Origin: Gemmatimonadaceae bacterium
Lineage (GTDB): Bacteria > Gemmatimonadota > Gemmatimonadetes > Gemmatimonadales > Gemmatimonadaceae
DNA: 33,498 nt
Assembly: GCA_025929535.1 (NCBI GenBank)
Contig: JAICLZ010000047.1
Coordinates: 1-33,498 of the forward strand
Direction: 5' to 3'
This document shows positions 1 through 7,930 of the stretch, piece by piece; positions within the stretch are counted from its first letter, which is position 1; every line of letters starts with the position of its first letter. The translations under genes and the position numbers were made by a program. The notes beneath the pieces are model-generated. The model did not search any database. It was given only the letters and a program-made list of their open reading frames with translations, and was not told the origin of the DNA.

Positions 1-444
1 GTCACTCGCACGATGTCGAAGGCGTTCGGGCTCGCGGGGCTGCGCATCGGTTATGCCGCTGGCTCGGCATCGACGATCACGCAGGTCGAGAAGGCGCGTG
101 GGCCGTACATGGTGAGCGGCCTCGCGGAGCGGGTCGCGATCGAGGCACTCCGCAGCGACCTCGAATGGGTGCGCACGCACATCGCCGCCGCGAAGGAGAG
201 CCGGACGCGCTTCAGAGCGGAGCTCGACGCCGCGGGAATTCCATCCTTGCCATCCGACGCCAACTTCGTTCTCGTCCCTGTGGCTGATGCCTCCGCCGTG
301 GCGACGCACATGCGCACCGCTGGTGTTGCTGTGCGGCCTTTCCCGCGACTGTGCGGAATCGGCGACGGAGTGCGCATCACCGTCGCACCGTGGCAGACGA
401 TGGAGGCGGCGCTTCAGGCGCTGCGCAGCGCGGTGCCCACATGA
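1..444 (+). CDS. hisC: Histidinol-phosphate aminotransferase, C-terminal part (5' end outside window)
   Basis: The frame is open from base 1, so this is the last 147 residues of a protein usually near 350. HisC is a PLP-dependent aminotransferase that converts imidazole acetol phosphate and glutamate to histidinol phosphate and 2-oxoglutarate in the cytoplasm. The fragment opens on the PLP-lysine segment SKAFGLAGLRIGY: the Schiff-base lysine is residue 7 of the fragment, followed by the conserved arginine of the phosphate-binding loop. Near the C-terminus the stretch GVRITV matches the conserved substrate-binding arginine region. The stop codon overlaps the hisH start (ATGA), so the two are translationally coupled. 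The his context settles HisC over other class-I aminotransferases. The first ATG at 13 is internal and should not be taken as the start. Confidence 0.93.
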   Translation, partial: VTRTMSKAFGLAGLRIGYAAGSASTITQVEKARGPYMVSGLAERVAIEALRSDLEWVRTHIAAAKESRTRFRAELDAAGIPSLPSDANFVLVPVADASAVATHMRTAGVAVRPFPRLCGIGDGVRITVAPWQTMEAALQALRSAVPT

Positions 445-1037
445 GGGTGAGCGTGTTCGACTACGGGGCAGGGAATCTCCACTCGCTGGCCAAGGCTCTC
501 GAGCACGATGGCGCATTCGTCGAGATCGAAACGGATCCGGCGCGCGCGGCGCGAACCGATGTGCTCGTGCTTCCGGGAGTCGGAGCGTTCGGCCACGCCG
601 CGTCGCGAATGGCGAGCGGTGTCGCCGACCTGCGCAGCGCCGTGCGCGGCGGACTTCCGTGCCTTGGCATCTGCCTGGGCATGCAGCTCCTCTTCGATGC
701 GAGCGACGAAGGACCCGGCGTCGGGTTGGGCATCTTTCCGGGGCGCGTGCATCGCCTGGAGGGCGGTCGCGTCCCCCAGATCGGCTGGAACACGATCGAG
801 GGTGCCAACGATCCACTGCTCGACACCGCGCCCATGACTACCGCCTATTACGCGAACAGCTACGTGTGCCGTCCGGATGATGAGAGCTGCGTGCGCGCCT
901 GGAGCACGCACGGCACCGCGCGATTCCCCGCACTCGTGCGCGCCGGCCGCACGATCGGGGTGCAATTTCATCCCGAAAAGAGCTCGGCACCCGGCGTGGA
1001 GCTCGTGCGCGCGTTTCTGCGCGAGGCCGCCCAATGA
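441..1037 (+). CDS. hisH: Imidazole glycerol phosphate synthase, glutaminase subunit HisH
   Basis: 198 residues, the normal length for HisH. It is a class-I glutamine amidotransferase that hydrolyses glutamine and channels ammonia to HisF, encoded further along this operon. The oxyanion strand PGVGAFG, the nucleophile elbow GICLGMQLL (catalytic Cys about residue 76) and the C-terminal VQFHPEKS with the catalytic His-Glu pair are all visible. The start is ATG 441, overlapping the hisC stop as ATGA; an upstream in-frame extension to 351 lies inside hisC and is not needed. The 3' end overlaps the start of hisA by ATGA. No internal defects were seen. Confidence 0.96.
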   Translation: MRVSVFDYGAGNLHSLAKALEHDGAFVEIETDPARAARTDVLVLPGVGAFGHAASRMASGVADLRSAVRGGLPCLGICLGMQLLFDASDEGPGVGLGIFPGRVHRLEGGRVPQIGWNTIEGANDPLLDTAPMTTAYYANSYVCRPDDESCVRAWSTHGTARFPALVRAGRTIGVQFHPEKSSAPGVELVRAFLREAAQ

Positions 1038-1747
1038 TCGCGAGTCCCGCGGTCGATCTGCGTGAAGGGACGTGCGTGCAGCTCGTTGGCGGCTCGTACG
1101 CGAACGAAGCGATACGCCTCGACAATCCGGTGGAGGTCGCGCGCGGATGGATGCGCGCGGGCTTTCAGCGACTGCACGTGGTCGACCTCGACGCTGCAAC
1201 CGGGCGCGGCGACAACGCCGCGACCGTGCGAGACATGCTCGCCGATGTGCCCATCTCGATTCAGGTGGGCGGCGGTATCCGGAGCGGCGACACGATCGAG
1301 CGGCTCCTTCAGGAAGGCGCATCGCGCGTCGTGCTCGGCACACGCGCGCTCGAGGAGCCCGAATGGCTCGCGGGCACGGCGTCTTCCTTCCCCGGTCAAC
1401 TCATCGTCGCTGCCGATGTGCGCGAGCGCCAGGTCGTGACGCGCGGATGGGCACGCACGCTGTCGCGCAGCGTACTCGATGTGGTCGAGCAGCTCAACGA
1501 CATTCCGCTCGGCGCGGTTCTCGTCACCGCCGTGCATCGCGAGGGACAGCTTGCCGGCACCGATCTCTTTCTCATGGAGGATGTGGCCGAGCTGTCGGTG
1601 CATCCCGTCATTGCGTCGGGGGGGATATCGAGCGTCGGCGATCTTCGCGAGCTCGCGGACCGCGGAATCGCGGCGGCGGTGATTGGCATGGCGCTGTATA
1701 CGGGCGCGCTCGACGCGCGCTCGGTGGCCGAGGAATTCGCATCGTGA
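1034..1747 (+). CDS. hisA: Phosphoribosyl-formimino-AICAR-phosphate isomerase HisA
   Basis: 237 residues, a (beta/alpha)8 barrel. HisA performs the Amadori isomerisation of ProFAR to PRFAR in histidine biosynthesis. The first catalytic Asp is in PAVDLREG (about residue 8). The second matches the Asp in VAADVRERQV, by comparison with Thermotoga HisA, where Asp8 and Asp127 are catalytic. The phosphate-binding glycine motifs VGGGIRSG and ASGGISS lie in the two half-barrels. The start ATG overlaps the hisH stop (ATGA). The downstream hisB start is 16 bp after the stop and has its own GGAG. HisA and HisF are homologous, but the hisA identity follows from its N-terminal motif and from a clear hisF downstream. 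Confidence 0.94.
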   Translation: MIASPAVDLREGTCVQLVGGSYANEAIRLDNPVEVARGWMRAGFQRLHVVDLDAATGRGDNAATVRDMLADVPISIQVGGGIRSGDTIERLLQEGASRVVLGTRALEEPEWLAGTASSFPGQLIVAADVRERQVVTRGWARTLSRSVLDVVEQLNDIPLGAVLVTAVHREGQLAGTDLFLMEDVAELSVHPVIASGGISSVGDLRELADRGIAAAVIGMALYTGALDARSVAEEFAS

Positions 1748-1763
1748 TCCTGGAGCGTGGAAC

Positions 1764-2306
1764 ATGACGATCGTCGAACGCAACACACGCGAGACTCGGA
1801 TTCGCCTGGAGGTCGCGCCGGGCTCCGGCGTGGCCCGGATCGACACGACGATCCCGTTTCTCGATCACATGCTGGTGACGCTCGCGCGGTACGCGTCGCT
1901 CGATCTGACGCTCACCGCGCGAGGCGACCTTCACCATCATCTGATCGAGGATGTCGCGATCGCTTTCGGTGCGGCGATCGCGGCACTCGTACCTTCGCGG
2001 GCGGCGCGATACGGCGATCGCTTCATCCCCATGGACGATGCGCTCGTGCACGTGGCGATCGATCTCGGCGGGCGCCCATACTATCAGGGCCCGCTTCCGA
2101 GCGATCTCTACGATCACTGGTTTCGCTCCTTCAGCGACAACGCGCTCGCCACGGTGCACGTGCGGGTCATTCGCGGGCGTGACAGGCATCACGTGGTGGA
2201 GGCGGCATTCAAGGCGCTTGGTGCGTCGCTTCGCCAGGCGCTCGTTGTGGATGGTGCTTCCGGCGTGTTCAGCACCAAGGGCGCCGTCGGTCTCGAGGTC
2301 ACGTGA
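1764..2306 (+). CDS. hisB: Imidazoleglycerol-phosphate dehydratase HisB (monofunctional, compact)
   Basis: 180 residues; IGPD enzymes usually have about 195. It dehydrates IGP to imidazole acetol phosphate using a di-manganese centre. The motif FLDHML (34-36 DHM), a first HHxxE metal motif (H58-H59-E62) and a second HHxxE within [13 protein letters not shown] are present, and the C-terminal STKG loop is conserved. The usual GDL-x-x-D-D-HH-T-V-E-D segment is shortened here to [10 protein letters not shown], about three residues fewer between GDL and HH. The start is ATG 1764, preceded by GGAG; the open frame extends upstream into hisA without a credible ribosome site. There is no phosphatase domain, so histidinol phosphatase must come from another gene, plausibly the one at 3070. 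The stop overlaps the hisF start. Confidence 0.92.
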   Translation: MTIVERNTRETRIRLEVAPGSGVARIDTTIPFLDHMLVTLARYASLDLTLTARGDLHHHLIEDVAIAFGAAIAALVPSRAARYGDRFIPMDDALVHVAIDLGGRPYYQGPLPSDLYDHWFRSFSDNALATVHVRVIRGRDRHHVVEAAFKALGASLRQALVVDGASGVFSTKGAVGLEVT

Positions 2307-3073
2307 TGCTCGCTCGGCGCGTGGTAGTCTGCCTCGACGTGCAGGGCGGACGCGTTGTGAAGGGTGAGCAGTTCGTGCAGCTTCGCGACGTGGGTGATCC
2401 CGTGGAGTTGGCCACCCGGTACGAGCGCGAGGGCGCGGACGAGATCGTGTTTCTCGACATCCTGGCCACAGCCGATGACCAGGAGACGATGCTCGACGTC
2501 GCGCGCCGCACGGCAGAACGACTGTTCATCCCGCTCACGCTTGGCGGAGGAATCCGCTCGGCGGATGACGTGGCACTCGCACTGCGCTTTGGCGCCGACA
2601 AGGTGAGCATCAACAGCGCGGCCGTGAGTCGTCCGGCGGTGCTCGCGGAGTCCGCAGCGCGATTCGGGTCGCAGTGTGTCGTCGCGAGCATCGACGCGAA
2701 GCGGGAAGGGGAGGCGGAGCGTTGGCGAGTGTATACCAGGGGAGGCCGCACGCGTACGGAGCTCGATGCAGTGGAGTGGGCGCGCACCTGCGTTGCGCAC
2801 GGGGCCGGTGAGATCCTGCTCACGAGCATCGATCGCGATGGCACGCGTACCGGCTACGATCTGGAGCTCACACGCGCGGTCGTCGCTGCCGTGGATGTTC
2901 CCGTAGTCGCATCCGGTGGCGCGGGCTCGGCGGCCGATGTGCAGGAGGTGCTCGATGACGGACACGCCGATGCTGCGCTCGTTGCCGGCATCCTGCACGA
3001 TGAGCAGACCACGGTGCGTGCGATCAAGCAGCTGCTCGCATCCACGGGCCTTCCGGTGCGCGCGGTCTCGTGA
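2306..3073 (+). CDS. hisF: Imidazole glycerol phosphate synthase, cyclase subunit HisF
   Basis: 255 residues from ATG 2306, typical for HisF. The barrel enzyme uses ammonia from HisH to convert PRFAR to IGP and AICAR. The catalytic aspartates are visible in VCLDVQGG (near residue 10) and [14 protein letters not shown]. The phosphate-binding glycine motifs are LGGGIRS and ASGGAGS, and ADKVSINS is the conserved strand 4. The start is ambiguous between GTG 2303 and ATG 2306; I chose the ATG, which overlaps the hisB stop as TGATG. Position 10 is Gln-Gly-Gly (VQGGRVVKG) where most HisF proteins have Lys-Asp-Gly. The 3' end overlaps the next gene as GTGA. Confidence 0.96.
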   Translation: MLARRVVVCLDVQGGRVVKGEQFVQLRDVGDPVELATRYEREGADEIVFLDILATADDQETMLDVARRTAERLFIPLTLGGGIRSADDVALALRFGADKVSINSAAVSRPAVLAESAARFGSQCVVASIDAKREGEAERWRVYTRGGRTRTELDAVEWARTCVAHGAGEILLTSIDRDGTRTGYDLELTRAVVAAVDVPVVASGGAGSAADVQEVLDDGHADAALVAGILHDEQTTVRAIKQLLASTGLPVRAVS

Positions 3074-3873
3074 GCAGTGCGTTCGAGTCGGCGGACTCCC
3101 TCGCCGGCGCCGTCGAACGGGTTGCGCGGCTCGCGGGCGACATGGCCCTGCGCTACTACAAGTCATCTCTCGTAGTCGAGTCAAAGGCCGACGGCTCGCC
3201 GGTGACGATCGCTGACCGCAACGCCGAGCAGGCGGCGCGGGCATGGGTCGAACGGAATTTCCCGCGCGATGGGGTTCTGGGCGAGGAGCTCGGCATCACG
3301 CGGCCCGAAGCCCCTCGCCGATGGATTCTGGACCCGATCGACGGCACGAAGACGTTCGTCCGCGGCGTCCCGCTGTGGGGCACCCTCGTCGCCGTGTGCG
3401 AGGGCGATGAGATTCTCGCCGGTGCCGCGTACTTTCCTGCGCTCGACGAGATGCTTGTCGCGGCGCGCGGCGCAGGTTGCTGGTGGAACGGCGCTCGATG
3501 CCGGGTATCCTCGCTTGCAGCTTTGCCCGAGGCTACGGTCGTGACCACCGACGAGCGATTCGCCGCTGACAGCGGGCATCTGGCCGGCTGGCGCCATCTG
3601 TCCGGCAAGGCCGCGATTGCGCGAAGCTGGGGTGACTGCTATGGCTATCTGCTAGTCGCTACAGGGAGGGCGGAGGTGATGGTCGACGGGATCGTCTCGC
3701 CATGGGACGCCGCCGCCCTCATGCCCATCGTGGAGGAGGCGGGCGGAGTATTTACCGATTGGAAGGGAACGCGCACTGCGTTCGGAGGGAGCGCCGTGGC
3801 GACCAATCAGGGGGTCGCCGTCGAATCACGGCTACTTCTCGGCACCGGTATCACGAGGGATGTACATGCTTGA
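3070..3873 (+). CDS. hisN: Inositol-monophosphatase-family phosphatase, probable histidinol-phosphatase (HisN type)
   Basis: 267 residues with a GTG start overlapping the hisF stop. It belongs to the Mg-dependent, Li-sensitive IMPase/FBPase superfamily. The metal-binding signature EELG (with the conserved Glu), the diagnostic DPIDGTKTF, and the C-terminal [17 protein letters not shown] (WDxAA) are all intact. Family members act on inositol phosphates, PAP, fructose-1,6-bisphosphate or histidinol phosphate. Its tight placement between hisF and hisIE, together with a monofunctional hisB lacking the phosphatase domain, argues for histidinol-phosphate dephosphorylation, as in actinobacterial HisN. 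The specificity is inferred from context, since the family motifs do not distinguish substrates. The stop overlaps the hisIE start region. Confidence 0.85.
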   Translation: MSSAFESADSLAGAVERVARLAGDMALRYYKSSLVVESKADGSPVTIADRNAEQAARAWVERNFPRDGVLGEELGITRPEAPRRWILDPIDGTKTFVRGVPLWGTLVAVCEGDEILAGAAYFPALDEMLVAARGAGCWWNGARCRVSSLAALPEATVVTTDERFAADSGHLAGWRHLSGKAAIARSWGDCYGYLLVATGRAEVMVDGIVSPWDAAALMPIVEEAGGVFTDWKGTRTAFGGSAVATNQGVAVESRLLLGTGITRDVHA

Positions 3874-4573
3874 TCTGTCCGGACTGGACTACGACAAGAA
3901 CGGCGGTCTGATCACCGTCGTGACACAGGATGCGGCGAGCGGAGTGGTGCTCATGGTTGCACATGCCGACCGGCTGGCGGTCGAGCGCACGCTCGCATCC
4001 GGCGAGATGCACTACTTCTCGCGCACGCGCGGCGCATGGCACAAGGGAGCGACCAGCGGAAACACCCAGCGGGTGGTATCGCTTGCCGCCGATTGCGATG
4101 GCGATGTGCTGCTCGCGCGTGTCGTGCCGAGCGGCCCCGCGTGTCACACTGGCTCCATCTCGTGCTTCGTCGGCCCGGATTCGATGGGCGACGCGCTCTC
4201 GGCGCTCGATGCGACGATCGCGGGACGTGCGGCAGGGGCAGAGGTGGACAATTCCCATGCGCCGCAGCCTCCCAGGGCGAAAACGAGTCACGCTCAGGGA
4301 CAGAGCTACACGGTGCAGCTGCTCGAGGATCGCAATCTTCGCCTCAAGAAGCTCGGCGAGGAGGCCGCGGAGCTCATCGCGGCATGCGCGGATGGCGATC
4401 TGCCGCGCGCGACCGAGGAAGTCGCCGACCTGCTGTATCACGCGCTCGTCGCGCTGCGCGCCGCCGGCGGCTCGCTCTCCGATGTGCAGCGCGTGCTCGC
4501 GAAGCGCGCCACTCCTGCGATGCCGCGCCAGCACGAGCGCAAGGACGATCCCAAATCGAAGAAGCGGAGCTAG
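3866..4573 (+). CDS. hisI: Bifunctional phosphoribosyl-AMP cyclohydrolase / phosphoribosyl-ATP pyrophosphatase HisIE
   Basis: About 235 residues in two domains. HisI (about 1-125) shows WHKGATSGNTQ, the metal motif ADCDGDVLL and the zinc-ligand segment GPACHTGSISCF. HisE (about 145-235) is an all-alpha MazG-like domain with LGEEAAELI and the acidic TEEVADLLYHAL. The fusion performs steps 2 and 3 of the pathway, hydrolysing PR-ATP to PR-AMP and opening the adenine ring. Two in-frame ATGs exist at 3860 and 3866; I prefer 3866 because a GAGG at 3855-3858 is then spaced normally, while 3860 is too close. The start overlaps the hisN stop. The two domains are joined by a linker of roughly 20 residues. 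This is the last his gene; murB follows after 41 bp. Confidence 0.94.
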   Translation: MLDLSGLDYDKNGGLITVVTQDAASGVVLMVAHADRLAVERTLASGEMHYFSRTRGAWHKGATSGNTQRVVSLAADCDGDVLLARVVPSGPACHTGSISCFVGPDSMGDALSALDATIAGRAAGAEVDNSHAPQPPRAKTSHAQGQSYTVQLLEDRNLRLKKLGEEAAELIAACADGDLPRATEEVADLLYHALVALRAAGGSLSDVQRVLAKRATPAMPRQHERKDDPKSKKRS

Positions 4574-4614
4574 CTGGTGGCGACACGCACGCCCGCGCGC
4601 TTTCTTTCGCGCCG

Positions 4615-5559
4615 ATGACCGATCGCTCCTCTGCACTCGCTGCTCTCGCACACCGCCTTCACTCGCTGAAGCCGCGCCGCGATGTCGAGCTCGCGCCCTA
4701 TACCACGTTCAGGATCGGCGGACCCGCGGACCTGTTCTGCGAGCCCGCAACCGCAAATGATCTCGCGCTGGCGGTCTCCGCGGCGCGCGAGCTTCAGGTT
4801 CCCTACTTCGTGCTCGGGCTGGGCGCGAACGTTCTGATCGGGGACAAGGGGTTTCGCGGCATCGTGATCCGCAATGCCGCGCACCACGAGCGCTGGAGCC
4901 ACGACGGGACGCTCTGGGTGGAGAGCGGAGCGGTGATGCGCGACCTGATCTCGGAATCCGTGCACCGCGGATGGTCGGGACTCGAGCATTTCGTCGGCAT
5001 CCCGAGCACCGTTGGCGGCGCGATCTGGCAGAACCTGCACTTCCTCTCGCCTGCGCCCGATCGTGAGCGCACCGTGTTCATCTCCGAGGTCTTCGAGTCG
5101 TGCGAGATCCTCGGCGCGGAGGGAGATCGCAGGACCGTCGATGCGGATTACGTTAATTTCGGATACGACGACACCGTCTTCCATCATCGCGATGACATCG
5201 TGCTTGCCGTCACGTTCGCACTCACGCCGGGAGATCCGGACGTGATGTTTCGCGTGATGCAGGAAAATCTGAGCTGGCGCGGAGCCAGACATCCGTGGCT
5301 CGAGATCAATCCGAGTGCCGGATCGATCTTCAAGAAAATCGAAGGCGTAGGGGCGGGAAGACTCATCGATCAGTGCGGCATGAAGGGATTTCGCGTCGGC
5401 GATGCGCAGATCTCGCACATCCACGCGAACATCGTGGTGAATCTCGGTCACGCGACCGCACGAGAGGTTCGAGAGCTCATCGCCACCGCGCAAACGCGCG
5501 TAGAAGACAAATTCGGTCACAGACTCGAGCCCGAGATCGGCTTCATCGGCGAGTTCTGA
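4615..5559 (+). CDS. murB: UDP-N-acetylenolpyruvoylglucosamine reductase MurB
   Basis: 314 residues. MurB is an FAD enzyme that reduces UDP-GlcNAc-enolpyruvate to UDP-MurNAc with NADPH in the cytoplasm. The N-terminal FAD-domain motif TTFRIGGPADLF, then GLGANVLIGDKGF and STVGGAIWQN, and the C-terminal domain NPSAGSIFKK (catalytic Ser in AGSIF), ISHIHANIVVN and the terminal LEPEIGFIGEF (conserved Glu) are visible. The start is ATG 4615, 41 bp after hisIE. No good Shine-Dalgarno is seen there, and the frame is open far upstream only because it runs through hisIE in another frame. The gene ends six bases before the convergent ABC-F stop. It may be read through from the his operon. Confidence 0.92.
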   Translation: MTDRSSALAALAHRLHSLKPRRDVELAPYTTFRIGGPADLFCEPATANDLALAVSAARELQVPYFVLGLGANVLIGDKGFRGIVIRNAAHHERWSHDGTLWVESGAVMRDLISESVHRGWSGLEHFVGIPSTVGGAIWQNLHFLSPAPDRERTVFISEVFESCEILGAEGDRRTVDADYVNFGYDDTVFHHRDDIVLAVTFALTPGDPDVMFRVMQENLSWRGARHPWLEINPSAGSIFKKIEGVGAGRLIDQCGMKGFRVGDAQISHIHANIVVNLGHATAREVRELIATAQTRVEDKFGHRLEPEIGFIGEF

Positions 5560-5565
5560 CCGGCG

Positions 5566-7515
5566 CTATTCCGTCGCGATCGCGCGCTCCCACTCCGCGA
5601 ACGCGCGCTCGAGCTTCTCCTTCTCGCGCTCGAGCTCGGCACCCAGCGACGCTGCCTTCTTGCCGCCGTTGCCGCCGTTGCCGCCGTTGCCGCCGTTGTA
5701 GAGCTCCGGATCCGCCAGCATCGTCGTCAGTTCCGCCACGCGTGCCTCGCGTCGCGCGACTTCGGCCTCCGCATCGGCGATCTCCTCGCGTGTTCGCCGG
5801 CGGGGCGCGCTCTCTTTCTTCCCGTTCTTGGCGCTCGTGCGCGTCTTCTGGCGCTCGCGCACACGCCGCGACTCCTGCTCCTCCGACGCGGCCACGCTCG
5901 CCGCATGGTCCCGCTCCGCACTCGCCGTTTCCCACTCGGCGAAGCTTCCGTCGAAGTCCGTGATGTGCCGGTCGTGCAGGATCCACACCCGGTTCGCGAG
6001 CGCTCGAAGCAGCGCACGGTCGTGGCTCACGAGAAATACCGTCCCATCGTAGCGCTCGACCGCATCTTCGAGCGCCTCGATCGATTCGACATCGAGATGG
6101 TTCGTCGGTTCGTCGAGCAACAACAGGTTCGCACGGGAGAGCATGATCATCGCCAGCGCAACGCGCGCGCGCTCGCCTCCCGAAAGCGTGGCTGCGGAGC
6201 GCTGCACCGAGTCGCCACTGAAGCCGAAGCGGCCAAGGTGTCCCTGAATGGCGCCGCGTCCCCACATCGGCCTGAGATCGTTGATCACATCGTACAACGA
6301 TTGATCCGACGGCACCTGCGTGAGATCCTGGCGGTAATGGGCGGGTGTGATGGAACCGCCAAGACGAATCTCCCCACCCTCCGTCTTGCGATCGCCAACC
6401 AGCGCGCGAAGCAGAGTGGATTTCCCCGCACCATTCGGTCCGATGAACCCGATCACGTCGCCGCGCTGAACGACTGCGCTGAAATTCTCGACCAATACGC
6501 GGTCGCCCACCGCGAGCCGCAGCTTCTCGGCCACGGCGACCTGATCGCCGCCGCGCTCGCCCGACTCCAGGCGGAGCGACATCGTGTCCTCCTCTCCGGG
6601 AGGCGGTGAGAGGCGCGGCAGGCGAGCGAGGATCTTGCGGCGGCCCTTTGCCTGCCTGCTGTTTTGGCCGGCGAGGTGGCGCCGAATGTAGTCCTCCTGC
6701 TTGTCGATCGTTTTCTTCTGCTGCACGAACGCGCGCTGCTGCTCCAGCTGTCGATGCGCGCGCTGCTCGACGAAGGCCGTGTACCCGCCGACGTACGCAG
6801 TGGCGCTGTGCGCCTCGAGGTGGAGGATGTGATCGGCCACGTTCTCGAGAAAGGCGCGGTCGTGGCTGATGAGCACCACCGTCTCATCCGTGGACTTCAG
6901 ATATTCCTCGAGCCAGCGCGTGGTCTCCAGATCCAGATGGTTCGTCGGCTCGTCGAGGAGGAGCACGTCTGCCGGTGCGACGAGCTGGCGCGCGAGACCG
7001 ACGCGTCCTCGCTCGCCGCCGCTCAGCCGCTCGAGCGGGCGCGTGCGCGCATCCACCGGATCGAAGCCGAGTCCGTGCAGCACGGCGTCCACGCGCGGCG
7101 CGATCGTGTAACCGCCTTCGCGCTCGAACCGCTCCAGATCGTGCGCGTAGCGCGCGAGCACCTGCTCGCTCACCGACTCGCCGAGCTCTCCCATTTTCGT
7201 CGCCTGATCGGCGAGCGACTGCTCCAGTGCGAGGAGCTCGGCGAACTGTCCCGCTGCGGCTTCCCACACAGTCTTCGCGTTGCCGAAGTCGCGATGCTGC
7301 TCGAGCAGCGCCACCCGAAGCGCGGGCTGCCGGGCGATGACGCCGCGTGAGGGCTGCATGTCGCCCGTGATCAGCTTGAAGAGCGTCGTCTTCCCCGTGC
7401 CGTTGCGCCCGATGATTCCCCACCGCTCGCGCGCCGCGATCGTGAAGGTGATGTCGGAGAAGAGTTTCGTCGCGCCGAACTCCACGGCCACGTTGGAGAG
7501 CGAGAGCTGCGTCAT
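5566..7515 (-). CDS. ABC-F family ATPase (Uup/EttA-like, ribosome-associated type)
   Basis: 649 residues with two ABC domains and no membrane segment. ABC1 has Walker A GRNGTGKTT (about 36-44), signature LSGGERGRV and Walker B LLLDEPTNHLD. ABC2 has GPNGAGKST, LSGGERARV and LLLDEPTNHLD. An ABC-F interdomain linker rich in R/K/Q lies between them, and the C-terminus is a charged coiled coil resembling that of Uup. ABC-F proteins act on the ribosome in translation, and some confer antibiotic resistance; the exact role cannot be read here. The C-terminal hairpin loop carries four Asn-Gly-Gly units encoded by a perfect 9-bp tandem repeat. The start is ATG 7515, overlapping the stop of the upstream ArsC-fold gene; a longer in-frame start at 7632 lies inside that gene. 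Confidence 0.93.
   Translation of the reverse strand: MTQLSLSNVAVEFGATKLFSDITFTIAARERWGIIGRNGTGKTTLFKLITGDMQPSRGVIARQPALRVALLEQHRDFGNAKTVWEAAAGQFAELLALEQSLADQATKMGELGESVSEQVLARYAHDLERFEREGGYTIAPRVDAVLHGLGFDPVDARTRPLERLSGGERGRVGLARQLVAPADVLLLDEPTNHLDLETTRWLEEYLKSTDETVVLISHDRAFLENVADHILHLEAHSATAYVGGYTAFVEQRAHRQLEQQRAFVQQKKTIDKQEDYIRRHLAGQNSRQAKGRRKILARLPRLSPPPGEEDTMSLRLESGERGGDQVAVAEKLRLAVGDRVLVENFSAVVQRGDVIGFIGPNGAGKSTLLRALVGDRKTEGGEIRLGGSITPAHYRQDLTQVPSDQSLYDVINDLRPMWGRGAIQGHLGRFGFSGDSVQRSAATLSGGERARVALAMIMLSRANLLLLDEPTNHLDVESIEALEDAVERYDGTVFLVSHDRALLRALANRVWILHDRHITDFDGSFAEWETASAERDHAASVAASEEQESRRVRERQKTRTSAKNGKKESAPRRRTREEIADAEAEVARREARVAELTTMLADPELYNGGNGGNGGNGGKKAASLGAELEREKEKLERAFAEWERAIATE
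5662..5697. repeat. Four perfect copies of a 9-bp tandem repeat (gccgccgtt)
   Basis: Four uninterrupted copies lie inside the ABC-F gene. On the coding (minus) strand they add a Gly/Asn-rich (NGG)n loop between the two helices of the predicted C-terminal coiled coil. Because the unit length is a multiple of three, copy-number change would be in frame. Confidence 0.95.
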
Positions 7516-7862
7516 GTCGCCGCCATCCAGCCGCTCCACTCCGCTTCCGCGAGTCCCACGCTCAGCCGGTTCTGCTGGCGCACGAGCGGCATCTTCAACA
7601 TCAACGGCTCCTCCGCCAGCAGCTCGAGCCATCGGTCGTCGGACATGCGCGCGTTCCGCAGCCCCCGGTCGAGATAGCGCTTCGAGCTCTCATCGATGAG
7701 CGCGGATACACCGAACTTCTGCGCGAAGCGGCGCAGCTCACCGAGCGACGCGGCGCGCTCCGCAAGATCCACGAAGTGCGTCTTCACGCGTCGCTCCGCG
7801 AAGAATCGCAGCGCCTTCCTCGTGTCCGGATTCTTTTTGACACCGAAAACCTGAACGTCCAT
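7512..7862 (-). CDS. ArsC/Spx-fold (thioredoxin-like) protein lacking all cysteines
   Basis: 116 residues from ATG 7862; an upstream in-frame ATG at 7946 would intrude into the divergent hydrolase gene. The opening MDVQVFGVKKNPDTRKALRF, the strand-helix following it, the mid-protein segment LGELRRFAQKFG and the C-terminal LLAEEPLMLKMPLVRQQNR with its conserved Pro-Leu/Val-Arg match the ArsC/Spx family, whose members are arsenate reductases or RNA-polymerase-binding regulators. The catalytic or redox Cys normally after the first strand is replaced (KKNPDTRKA), and the protein contains no cysteine, so arsenate reduction by the usual mechanism is unlikely. The stop overlaps the ABC-F start (ATGA), implying coupling. 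The function is unknown. Confidence 0.82.
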   Translation of the reverse strand: MDVQVFGVKKNPDTRKALRFFAERRVKTHFVDLAERAASLGELRRFAQKFGVSALIDESSKRYLDRGLRNARMSDDRWLELLAEEPLMLKMPLVRQQNRLSVGLAEAEWSGWMAAT

Positions 7863-7930
7863 ACCGAAATAAACGCCGACGCCGCTCCATTCCCAAGCGT
7901 TGCGCAGCTTCGGCTCGTAGCTTTCCACCG

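Noticed and set aside
414..1343. Long minus-strand open frame across the his genes
   Set aside because: Composition-driven shadow of well-supported genes on the plus strand. The product is rich in Arg/Ala without any motif.
4036..4614. N-terminal extension of MurB through hisIE
   Set aside because: The conserved MurB start region begins at ATG 4615. The upstream stretch is an out-of-frame reading of hisIE with low-complexity Arg/Gly content.
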